NCBI GenBank assembly: GCA_009103225.1
Contig: RHPI01002533.1
Span: 299,836-363,835, forward strand
Source: Chlorokybus atmophyticus
Taxonomy: Eukaryota; Streptophyta; Chlorokybophyceae; Chlorokybales; Chlorokybaceae
Reading direction: 5' to 3'
Length of the DNA: 64,000 bases
Under the pieces are notes generated by a model that was not told the DNA's origin, did not search any database, and was given only the letters and a program-made list of their open reading frames with translations. Shown here in pieces: positions 35,154 through 47,653 of the stretch. Every line of letters starts with the position of its first letter. Position 1 is the stretch's first letter. The position numbers and the translations under genes are program-made.

Positions 35154-35710
35154 TACCCTTCCTTGTGGATACAGCTGTGATTGAATTATCGTAGGGGAGC
35201 GCCGGCAATCAAACAGACCATCGGCAGCACCGCCGCCACAATTTTCAGGCCGGAAGCCTGGCAATCCACGCTGCACTGCTCATCCACCTGCGGCGTGACC
35301 TGCGTCGTCGCAGCAGGTGCTATTGTAATCTCGCCCCTCTCCCTTGTGGGGAGGTGGATGTGCGTGAATGTTTGCTAGCTCGCGTGCATTGTGTGCGTAG
35401 TAATTTGTGCACATTTATTAGCAAAGAGAGCCTCTCGAGATAATCCCCTTAGTAATTGAAAGAGCTTCTCAGATTTCCCTTTGCGCTGCAGTAGGGCACC
35501 TAGTTTTAAGTTGCTTGACTTTGCATGGCAATATGTGACAGTACTCACTCACATGATAATACCATTCTTTGAGTGGCATTGCACTCAGTGTTACAACACG
35601 AGCAACCTCTGACATAAGACTTGTCGTTGTTCGTTGTTGCGAGCTTTGCTTGCACAACTCTTTTAGCTTGCACAGCGTTGTTCTTACCAGCTACATTGAT
35701 GTGTTCAGAC

Positions 35711-36060
35711 ATGGCAAAAGGCAAGTCAAGGAAGACATCTCAGGGCACTGTGGATTCCTCGCCTACTGCTATGCAAGTAGAGGGGCAAAAGGAGAACTTC
35801 TCCTATTGAATACAGTTGACCCTCAGGATGAAATTGATGGGGCCATTCTCCTTGAGCTCACCAAGCAAGAACGTTTTCTCCGCCATCGACCCTACTCTGT
35901 GGGGGAGGCAAAACGGTTTATAGGTGATGTACGAAGGCACCTTCTTGCTGGTGAAAAGTTTGACAAACTTGAACCCGCTAAGTTCAACAACGCCTTACAC
36001 TTGATGTAGAGAAGCGGTTGAAAGAAGTTTAACAGGGGGCGACCCCATTAAAGTTGCCTG
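35711..36060 (+). pseudogene. gypsy-2 leader/gag N-terminal reading
   Basis: An ATG at 35711 opens a short basic frame (MAKGKSRKTSQGTVDSSP) that stops near 35808. The adjoining frame continues with ILLELTKQERFLRHRP and RFIGDVRRHLLAGEKF. It may be the gag N-terminus split by frameshifts or a separate upstream ORF. Confidence 0.45.
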
Positions 36061-36332
36061 CAGACCCTGCGCAGATTGTGCATGTTGTTCTTAAAGGCCT
36101 GGGCAGAACAGCACACAGCAACAACCTGCACCAGCAGCTACTCGCATTATTTCTGGGGGAGCTCAACAGAGCCAACCTTTTTTGTTGCAACCCATTAAAA
36201 ACAATGATAAATCCTTTTAAAATTTATGGCGTGTTTTTAAATGCTGCTTCCAATGGCTCATGTTGCGCATTCCAAACCTTGGCACAATGTTGTCGCCATC
36301 ATAAACCGTTGGCGCGAGGCATTACTTTTTGA

Positions 36333-37252
36333 TTGGAGAATGCAATGTTATGGGTCTCGCATCTGTCTCAGCAATTGACGACGTTGCGTTTTGCACCCGC
36401 CATGAGCACTATGTCTGCCAGTGCCAAGATGGCATTGGTCAAGCCATCAAAGTTTGATCCCACTGACAAGAAGACTACAGTCAAGAAGTGGATCGTGTCC
36501 ATTAACAACTGGTTGGCCTTAACCACTGATATGTCAGAGGAGGGCAAGTTCAACATTGTGCTCAACTTGGCACCAGCTGAGGTGCAGCTGCAGCATGAGA
36601 AGGGCAAGTTTGCGAGTACCATGCAAGCACTGCTGCACTACATGCGCAGTCACTATAAGAGTGTTGCACCTTGGGTGGAAGCAGACGAGAAGTTGGGCCA
36701 GTTAAAAGGGCAACATGAGTGCTGATGTGTATGCACGCGAGTGGCGCCTGTTGGTTGATGTCAACCAAAAACCACTTCCATATGATGCGGTTGCGCAGAT
36801 GCACTACTTTTGCAGCGGATTACGCAAGGAGATTGTTACCAGCTTGCAGCTAAAAGGGGACAACACTATGTGGGGGCCTGGGGATCTGAATTAGTGCATC
36901 AAGCCTGTCATCAGTCTCGACCACTCTCTGCGGTCTACCAAAGCAACTCATTCTGAGGATACAGCTGCAGTGTCAGCGTAGAAGAAGAGAGAGCACACCA
37001 ACGGCAAACGTGGGGCACCTCAGCACTCCAAGAAGCCCCGCTTCAACAAGCAAAAGGTGGCTTGTGCTTCTTGCAAGAAGCCTGGTCATATGGCATCATT
37101 GTTGGCAGCTGCACCTTGAGCTCAAGGCCTCGACATCTCAGAAGATGGGCAAGGGCAAGGGCAAGAAGACTCAGCAACAGCCGCAGGGATTAGCCGTGCT
37201 CATTGTGCCTAGTGACGTTGGTTTGGATTACCTCTGTTGTGCGTACACATAG
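36333..37252 (+). pseudogene. gypsy-2 gag
   Basis: KPSKFDPTDKKTTVKKWIV starts the gag core, followed by LNLAPAEVQLQHEK. Stops and frame changes follow from 36725. A Lys/Gln-rich tail with one CxxC pair (CASCKKPGH, about 37060-37090) looks like a degraded zinc knuckle. Confidence 0.75.
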
Positions 37253-37549
37253 TGTTACACATGCTTAATTGGATCATGACACGTTGCTTGTGTTGCGGCG
37301 TGAGGAACTAGTAGCATGTCGCACAATCCGGGGGGGACACTTTTGGTGCAACGTTAATGAAGGTTTGGTCAATTGTTACCGCATTTTATGATTTCGTTCA
37401 ACATTTGAAGTCATCCCACAGCTGTTTAGTTACTAGACCTCCACTACATGAAATTGGTAATGCTTCCGCCGCACAGTGACCATGCGCTAGTGGCAGCATT
37501 CAACGGTCATCTTATTCCCTGACTATGAACCTTTTAAGGTTCTTTAGCG

Positions 37550-37891
37550 GGTTATCATGCTTCATTTGTGTTGGACATCGCTGCTATGCATAGCTTCATT
37601 GATCAATCGTTAATGAAACGCTTATCGCTGGCTATGTCACAAGCAAACATGCTGTTGCATGTAGCATGGTGTAACACTTTGCCTCTATATGGCGTGGTCA
37701 ATGTACGCCTGCGCATTAGTGCATACTCGGGCGTGTTGAAGTTGTTGGTCATAGATCTTGGGATTGACAATACTGACATCCTGGGGCTTAATTGGCAGCA
37801 AGCTGCGCGTCTGACTCCAGACACAGATGCAAAAGCGTGTTATGTACGCAAAGGTAAACGTAGCATTATACTCACCACGCAATTGCAATGA
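37550..37891 (+). pseudogene. gypsy-2 protease region
   Basis: SFVLDIAAMHSFIDQSL sits where gypsy proteases have LIDSGATHSFI. The DSG triad is replaced by DIA, so catalysis is lost. DILGLNWQQ follows at the usual place. Confidence 0.75.
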
Positions 37892-37967
37892 GCCATGCAA
37901 GCCTGCAGGGCTTTTGAATGCTCTGCAAGCCAAACGTGTGTATCGCAAGCACAATTCAATGGCCTTA

Positions 37968-39300
37968 TTGGCTCATGTACGCGCTTTTTCTGATGCCAGC
38001 AGCGATGCTGTAAACGGCATACCTGAAATGCAACAAGTGGTGAGCACATTTAGTGATGTGTTTGCTGACGCTTTGCCGGAAGTACCACTGGATAGAGGTA
38101 TTGGTCATACCTTTCTTGTGAAACTGGGATCTCCCTGCATCACGACCTACAGGTTGAGTGCTATAGACAGGGAAGAAATGGAAAAGCAGATCACTTAGTT
38201 ATTGGCCAAAGGTTTAATTCAGCAACGTAAACTCCCATACGGCTCTCCCATTCTCTTTGTGAAAGAAGAATGGGAAGCTACGCATGTGTGTGGGTTATCG
38301 TGCACTAAATAAGTTCACGGTTAAAATAGGTACCCTTTACCTCGCATTGACATGACATGTTAGGCTCATTGTCGGGTAGTAAGTACTTTACATCACTCGA
38401 TTTGACCAGTGGTTATCATCAGATCTGGTTGCATCCTCGCAATGTATACAAGACTGCTTTTAGAGTGCCAATTAGTTATCATTATGACAAGGTGTTGCCG
38501 TTTGAATTGACTTACGCACCCGCAGTCAGTTTAAGTCGAGATGAATGCTGTGTTTGGCGACTTGCTTAGCAAGATGGTAAAGGACTACTTGGATGACATC
38601 ATGCTTAGTAAGAACCTAAATAAACATCAACAACATGTGGCAATCGTGCTTGAGCGGTTGCGAAAGCAAAAGTTGTTTGCCAACCTCAGCAAATGCAACT
38701 TTGACAAGCAGGAGTTGCCATACTTAGGGCACATTGTTGGTGTTGATGGCATCAAGCCTGATCCTACCAAAGTTAAATTCATGAAAGATTGGCCTACGCC
38801 TGGCAATCAGCATGAGCTGATGCCATCTCTAGGCTTGGCTAACTACTTTTATTGTTTTATACTCGGTTGCATTTCATTAACTTTGCCGTTGACAACATTG
38901 TTGCAAAAAGGACAATGCTTTACATGGGATGCGAAACACGATGACTTAAACTCAAAAAGCCTGATCAAGCGTGCACTAACATCAGCACTTGTACTGGCAA
39001 TGCCAGATTGGAAAAAGCAATTCACTGTGATCCGTGATGCGTCTAAGTTGGGGTGTGGTGCGGTGCTCATGCAAGATGATCGTGTGTGCTTATGAGTCTC
39101 ACAAATTCATTCCGGCTGAGATCAACTATACCACTACTGAGCAAGAACTATTGGGGGTGGTGCATGCACTGAAAATGTGGCGTTGCTATCTAAAAAGCGT
39201 ACACTTCAAAGTGAAAAAAGATTACAACCCTCTCGTAACCTTTCAGATTCAACCAATGCCGACTCGTCGCTAGGCACACTGGAATGAGTTCTTGTCTCGT
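37968..39300 (+). pseudogene. gypsy-2 reverse transcriptase and RNase H
   Basis: EVPLDRGIGHTFLVK, then YGSPILFVKE, FTSLDLTSGYHQIWLHP, KDYLDDIMLSKN (catalytic box, about 38.59 kb) and YLGHIVGVDGIKPDP mark RT. TVIRDASKLGCGAVLMQD and NYTTTEQELLGVVHALKMW mark RNase H. At least four frame changes and several stops are present. Confidence 0.88.
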
Positions 39301-40404
39301 TGAGATTTCGAATGGTGCTATCGTCCTGGTCGTATGAATGTGGCAGACCCATTAAGCCGCATACCGGTGATGATTAACAACATTCGGGCATACATCAATG
39401 CCGTAGTTGCTGTGACATCGGACATATCATTCTTGTCATGTGTTAAGACTGGGTACAAGTGTGACCCTTGGTTAACACCCATGAACACGTGAAGGGCCTT
39501 GGATTGCGGAATGGAATATGGTACAAAGGCAATGCGCTTCTCATACTTAACCATGATGGCTTGCGCACTGACTGTGTCGCTATTGTGCATGACCCCCCGC
39601 ATGGCGGTCATTTGGGGCGGTCCAAGATTACCGCTGCAACCCAACGACACTTTTACTGGCCCGGGCTGACAGTGGATGGCGATCGGTATGTTGCAACATG
39701 CGATGCATGTCAGCGCAACAAGCCGAGACGGCAAAGAATGTCCGGTCTTTGCAGCCATTGCCTATCCCATCACTAAGTTGGAAGAGTGTTAGTACCTTAT
39801 CAATGAGCTACATGAGACAACCTTAGGCCATACAACGATTATGGTGTTTGTGGACTGTCTAACTAAGATAGTTCACTTAGCTCTTTGTCGGACGAACATG
39901 GGTGCTCGGGAAATAGTAATGATGTTCCTCTCCTCCGCTTTCCGTTTGCATGGTGTGCCATGCAACATGGTATCAGATAGAGATCCGAGATTTATGTCTC
40001 AGTTCTAGAGATTATTGTGTGCCTTTTTGCACATTCACCCACACATCAGTACGGCGTTTCAACTCAGATGAATGGGCCAACTGAACGTGCCAACCAGATT
40101 GTGGAAGAGACTTTGACAACATTATGTTGCATCTACATCAGTACGGCTTTTCAACTCAGATGGATGGGCAAACTGAACGTGCCAACCAGATTGTGGAAGA
40201 GACTTTGACAACATTATGTTGCATCTAATCAAACCGGTTGGGATGTCTTCTTGACCATGGCACAATTTGCCATTAATAGTGCTTGACAAGCGAGCATCAA
40301 CGACACACCCTTCTTTGCAAACCATGGCAAACACCAATCGAGGGTGGCTGATCTGAAGTGGCCATTAAGTGAAAAGGTGCTAGCTGCACGCGATCGATCT
40401 TGCA
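39300..40404 (+). pseudogene. gypsy-2 integrase with internal 92 bp duplication
   Basis: The HHCC zinc domain reads HDPPHGGHLGRSKITAAT and CDACQRNKPRR (39.59-39.73 kb). The core shows MVFVDCLTKIVHLALC and NMVSDRDPRFMSQF. The Glu-side segment QMNGPTERANQIVEETL is present twice because 40044-40135 is repeated at 40136-40227. Confidence 0.88.
40044..40227 (+). repeat. 92 bp tandem duplication in integrase
   Basis: catcagtacggc begins both copies. They differ at about five bases. The unit is not a multiple of 3. Confidence 0.93.
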
Positions 40405-41050
40405 ATGGAGTTGCAATCACGCACGCAACGAGCACGTGAGTGCATGCGTGCGGCGCAAGATCAATACAAAGCGTACGCTGATAAGCATTGGTGTAATGTT
40501 GAGTTTGACACTAGTGCCATGATGTTGCTAAGTACTTTTAAAGCAAAGGGTACCCGCAAACCTATGCCACGCTTTGTGGGACCGTTTGCAGTACGCAAAC
40601 GAGTTGGCAAATTCGCATACCGGTTAGAGTTGCCAGCATCGCTGGGAAAGATACATGATATATTTCCCGTGAGCCTCTTTGCAGCCTATCGTGCTAATGG
40701 ACGGACTCAACCCCCACCTCTAGCTGGTATCTTGGATGATAGCGAGGGCCTGGAATATGAGGAATATACTTGATCATAGAAGAGATAAGCACGGGCGCAC
40801 ATCTTATTTGGTTAAGTGAAAAGGGTACGGTGTTGAGCACAACACATGTGACCCCCACCGAAACTTTGCAAACTGTTAGCAGGTTCTTTGAGATTACAAC
40901 TCCCGCTAGCGTGTGTGCCCACCTCATTATTAATAGGGCGTGTGGCAGCATGTCTTCAGTGTGCAACCCTCGTCCCTCTCTGGAATTGGATCCGGCTGTT
41001 GGCATGATCAACCAACGGCGTTGGGAGCCGCCTTTTTTGAGGGGGGGCAA
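40405..41050 (+). pseudogene. gypsy-2 integrase C-terminus and possible chromodomain
   Basis: RFVGPFAVRKRVGKFAYRLELP is the typical GPY/F module of gypsy integrases, followed by IHDIFPVSLFAAYR. From about 40.77 kb a frame with LIWLSEKGTVLSTTHVTPTE may be a decayed chromodomain. That part is weak. Confidence 0.7.
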
Positions 41051-41389
41051 TGTCAAGGGCTTTTTGCTTAATTTAAGTTTTCACTAAAACATCATTTTAT
41101 ATCACCTTAATTGGTCAACTATATGGCAAGCTCCATTGGTTCCTCGGTCTATGCTTATTAAGACCCTTATTTGAGTTACAATTCAAGTTATGAGTTCCAA
41201 TAGATGATATCCGCGACTCTTACCTTAATGGGTTGATATCAACAAGACTGGTCCAAGCTATGGCTGATAGTGAGTGGTTGGGACGGAATTCTTTGCCAGA
41301 CAACAGTCACGGCGGCGGCGTGAGTAGGGTCGTTGGCGTGGGTGTTGGGGTAAAGGATTGAAAGGGGAGTTTGGCATTTCCCCTTTACA
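41051..41389 (+). repeat. gypsy-2 3' LTR
   Basis: 339 bp counterpart of 34806-35139, preceded by the polypurine tract. Confidence 0.9.
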
Positions 41390-41879
41390 ACATACGCCTG
41401 CTAGCGGTCTAAGGGAGTCTGCCCAATGCGGTCTATGACAATGGCCTATCCGACTGGTATTGTGAGATGCTAATGTTGCCTTTAATGCTGGTCAAGAGAT
41501 AACGCTGCGGGTAGTGTTGCGGGCATGGACGGGTAACCAGCCAGCGCAATATGAAGTAGGCTAGTTTAAGAATGGAGGCCTCGTTCTCTGCCGGCGTTGT
41601 CTCTTCAAAGCCACTCAGCACCAAGTGCCTCGACGTGCTGAGCAGGGTGAAGATACTACGAGGACAAGTACTGACCGTTTTTATCGCGACAATCGCTACT
41701 ACTGCATCCATGTGCAGTATACTTGACCCGTCCTGAACTCGTTAACATCCCTCGCCTTTGAGCAGCTAAGGCGCTAAGGGGTAGAGCCTTCTACAAGTGG
41801 TCGATGGGTCCTTTCAACCTTAACACTGAGCTCTTCTAGCTGGCCGTTCTCTCACCTCCCCTTATATTGCCATGCAGTG
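41390..41879. other. unassigned sequence between gypsy-2 and LINE
   Basis: A frame with ITLRVVLRAWTGNQPAQYE and then VLCRRCLFKATQHQ can be read, with stops. It has no recognised domain and could belong to the element into which gypsy-2 inserted. Confidence 0.35.
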
Positions 41880-43625
<1,746 letters not shown>

Positions 43626-43817
43626 TTGTCGCTGGCATGCACGAAAGCACGCACCAGCCAAGCACAAGGCAATGTACAGCGCATTATGACCCACACCACG
43701 CGCATATTAGGGAACTACTTGACACAATGATCAACACCTACAAGTTGTAGGCAACAGACCTAGAATGTTAGCTGTTTCAATGAACAAACATTACTACGAC
43801 CTCACCCTGCAGAAGCA

Positions 43818-46800
43818 TCACTTTGAGTACTTCACCATCGACTCAATAAGCAAATACAGCCCTGCACCCGCAGCGCCGCCAAAGAATGGTGCTACAACAG
43901 GAACCCACGCATAATGCCATTCACTGGAGCCCTTTCCTGATATGGGTAGGAGAAAGTGTGCCAGTCTCGGGCCGAAATCTCGGGCAGGGTTTATTGCAAC
44001 CGCCGTCGGACCACCCAGGTTGAGCACCACGGCAATGATGAACAACCCAATGAAATATGGCTCGAAAGCAGAGCTGTAAATGACTGCACTGTCGCCTGCT
44101 AGCAGTCTCCCTGTTTGCAAATATTGTAAGCATGTCAACACCAGGCATGCCATGCGCCGCAGTTGCCAGAGGGTGCATGAATGCGCTTCTAACAACGCAA
44201 TAATGGAAGTTTTGACAAGCACAAAGCATCCTTACCCCGCGGACCCATCATGAGAGCACCAAAGCACAGCACAACAGTGCCCATAAACTCGGTCAAAAAG
44301 TTGAAGGGCGGTGCGTATATGCCAGGTCGTGTTGCAAAAACGGATAGCTTCACAGCCTGTGTGAACCACACAGCAGCTTATAATTGTCATGATGCCGACA
44401 CACTGCTGCAGTTATACCAGTGACGTACGCATGCATGAATGAAGGCTCACCATCTTCACACACCCGTCCTTACCTGGTTTGCGCGTACAGCAGCTTGCAA
44501 AGCGGCTTCATTGACATGCTGGGCATCGTCACGAGCGTCAGCACTGTGATTCGCACCACATTGCTCATGAGTTGCGGGTGCATGACCGCTGATGGTAGAG
44601 CGAGAAGGTAAATGAGTAAGCACTACGGCATGGTGTTGTGCGCTGTGCTCCTCAGGGTTGGGTGTGTGACCGTTGGCAAGAGTGTGAGGGGACAACGGAG
44701 TAATGGTGGCAGGTTGAGAACCCACTATGTCAATGGTCTGCATATGGTACTCGTTGTAAGTGTCATATAACAGATGCATCTTTTAGCAACAAAGCTTCAT
44801 GTTTGTGTCTTTACAAGCACAGTGAGCTGCCAGACCGGAATGAATGAGAAAAGCCAAACACTCTCACCGTTTGACTGTGCGTCCTCAGCACTCCTTTTTC
44901 AGCAATGTAAGGCGTATTTTCATCCGCTCTTAACCCGCGTGTAGCCGCCTGTTGCAGCGACCTATGAAGCGCCGCAACCTGTGGCATACACAACTCATGA
45001 GATGCATCAGCACAGACTCTCAATATGTAGACCAAAATCTTGAAGCCATAAAGAATACCGTGCTCGTCAATGGTGCCATGCATAAGCACAAGAAGCCAAG
45101 TGGTCAGTGTGCTTGCCTGAATGGTGTTTCTGCGACGCAAGCGAGGACTGCGCGGTCCACGAGGTCCATCGCTGCGCGATATGTAGTACCTGATGGATAC
45201 ACGATGCTCTTACACCTGATACTTATTGCAAAACTACAAAGCTCAAGTGTCACCATGATCTCAGCGCCTTCTTAACCAACGCTATGTGTCTTACAGTGCG
45301 TCCTGTGTGGCCTCTTTCAGGTTGTGCGGAACTGGCACCAGCGTGTTCTGGTAGCTCGCCACTTGCAGAGCGTTGGCATCTGTGTGGTAAGCAAGGTTGT
45401 AAGTAGTCAACATATGTGATGAGAGATGGACACGTTGGTCATATCTCGAGTGCATGCCACACACAACAGTCCAACCTGGCTGGACTGGTGGCGATAGCAG
45501 TCTGTCGTCTGGTTTCGCAGACGAGTGGCTTGCTTGCGTCAAGTGACGCGCCGGCGTGGTTTTGAAGTGCGGAAGATAGTGCAGCCACACTAACGTCGCT
45601 CCAAGGAACGCCCCTGCCACCTCCGCAGTGCTGAGCGCAACAAAGTCGTCCCAACCTGCTTGCACACATGTTCAGAGCAACATGCACAGACAAAAATAAC
45701 ATTATTGTCCTGACTTGTGCGCCTTTACCTATCTCGCCTACGATTGCAAGGCACAGGCAGTAGGCTGGGTTCATGTGAGCTGAGATGAAGCCAAGCCATC
45801 TGCCATCACGATTAACCAGAGTTACAGCAGTTTTGCACTTCAGCATAGATCGGCAGGCAAGCGGTGATTAGTCACTCACATTATGGGAAACATGAAGGCC
45901 AGGCCAGCTCCAATTGCAATGAAGCCAAAGCCCATTCCGTGGCCTTTGGTGGCTGGCAGATTCACGTTGGCCTTCACGCACTCGAACAAGTAGATGGCCA
46001 GACAGGTGGTGATGAACTCGCTCAGGCATCGAGTGCCCAGCGAGTAATGCCCCTCGTAGCCCATTCCTGCTGGGAAGCGAAGCAGCAAGCAAATATGACC
46101 TGACATAACCACGAAGTACACTGAGCAAATGAACGCATGGGTGCTTACTGGGCATGGTCCCTGTTGACCAGCTATGACGCAAGCAAGACAACCTGCTGTG
46201 AGCTCGAAGCAACAACACAACCACTTCGACAACGAGCACACACACTACACAACAACCAACCTTGTTGACAGCAGCGCCTGAGAGATATTGCGTGTACTCG
46301 AATTTTAATTTGTCAGTCTAGCTGTGTGAAAAGAGGCCTCGTGCTGCTGAATTATACCAGGTCACTCACTCATCCTGTCGACGCACAACTCCAGCGACAC
46401 AGCCAGTAAAGGAGAGTGGAAGTCCCTCGCAGGCCGTACAAGCAAAACAGCACCAGGTCAGTCCACCCAGTGCTTGCTTGCCTACTGTACAGTGAGTCTA
46501 GCATACTTCCTCTCTCGGCCTCTCGCCTCCGCCACACCGTCATCATGGCGCCCCTGCCACCATCTGTCTTTCCAACCCGCTGCGCAACAACAAAACTGCA
46601 TTGCAGCATGTCGTCATCCGTGTCGTCAGTGTCGTCAGTGGCGTCATCGCTGGGCGGGAGCAGTGGCGTCCGTGGCGCAGCTGTCGCTGTCCGTCCGTCG
46701 TCGCTGTTGCTGGAGGCATGGCTGAAGTCAGCCTCGCGCTGGACTGCAAGGTGATTGGGCGAGAGTGCAGAGCTGGGGAGTTGGTTTGACGGACAGCTCA

Positions 46801-46879
46801 AGGGTAGTTGGAGCAGCGAGTGTTCTGTTCGTCTGTGCTCAAAGTCAGTCAGCTGGCTTGTGCGCATGATAATATGCAT
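43818..46879 (-). CDS. aquaglyceroporin-like MIP channel with enlarged loop C
   Basis: Membrane channel of the aquaporin family, GlpF-like branch, expected to pass water and small polyols. Exons: 46066-45880, 45799-45729, 45655-45476, 45379-45295, 45189-45117, 44978-44868, 44737-44474, 44356-44236, 44110-43818, all in phase. First pore box is GFISAHMNPAYCL, second is AVAINPARDFGPRL with the Asp after NPAR typical of glycerol channels. TM3 ends WLHYLPHFKTTP and TM4 starts FLTEFMGTVVLCFGALM. Between them about 200 Ser/His/Pro-rich residues replace the usual short loop. The 138-nt interval 45116-44979 is also open, so it may be retained exon or a GC-AG intron. The N-terminal exon(s), probably within 46879-46480 and rich in Asp/Thr/Ser, could not be joined with certainty; a 17-nt microexon near 46275 would fit the phase. 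Confidence 0.87.
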
Positions 46880-47653
46880 GCCGGGTAAGGCTAGGCGGAC
46901 AGAAATGCGCAGGTTGAGGCGTTTCAGGCTGCAGCAGCTTGTCGCCAGCTGTTACAATGTGGCGTGCGTATGTGCATGCATTTGACATGCAAGGAGTGTG
47001 ACTTGCATACAGCAAGCAACTCACACACACCATCAACATGTTTACCACCGGCTCCTCTCCTCTACTTCACTACTAGTACCAACACTAACACCACCACCCC
47101 GTTAGACATGCATGACATGCACGTACTGGTCATTACCTGATCCACGCGGGTTTGTTGAATAGGTACATGCATTGCGACCCACTCTCCGTGCTCACGTGAA
47201 TACTTGCGTCCCGTGCACGTTGCGCTGAGGGAAGTCAGAGCCAGTGTTTGTGTACCCATTAGTCCCGGATGATATGTCATGGCACTGTGTAGTAGGTGCA
47301 TGTGGCTCGCAGTCCTTGACATAAAGTCAACCCAGTCAACGTGCCACGCTGCGACCATGCTGCCTGCATTGCCTCGCAGCTTTCCTCTCGTAGCCGGGTG
47401 GCTGTGTACAAAAGCTTGCAAGGCCTGTTATAGTTGGACTCTGGTTGGCTTGAGTGCCAAACTGCCAGTGATTTTGTATCGCTCAAACAGCAGTGGCTCG
47501 TGCGTAACATGCAGTTCCAGTCTGGGCACAGACACGACGTTCTCTTACAGCATCACAGCAGTGGCATATCCTTACACAGTGAACAGCACATTGCTCGTTG
47601 CTAGCAACCTTGCATGGTACAGCTGGTTGGCAGAAACACACAAAGCTTTATGC
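46880..47653. other. divergent intergenic region
   Basis: Lies between the 5' ends of the minus-strand channel gene and the plus-strand SMP-30 gene. It probably holds both promoters and perhaps a small first exon of the SMP-30 gene. No clear TATA box or gene is recognised. Confidence 0.4.

Larger units (their letters stand above)
34806..41389 (+). mobile_element. second Ty3/gypsy LTR retrotransposon, old
   Basis: LTRs at 34806-35139 and 41051-41389 start TGTAAAGGG / TGTCAAGGG, end CCCCTTTACA and are clearly diverged. A tRNA-Met-type primer site follows the 5' LTR. A purine tract (gagggggggcaa) directly precedes the 3' LTR. The interior has all gypsy domains in order (gag, protease, RT, RNase H, integrase, C-terminal tail), each broken by stops and frameshifts. 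Flanks show acata on the right and a similar acatatc on the left but no clean 5 bp duplication. Confidence 0.93.
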
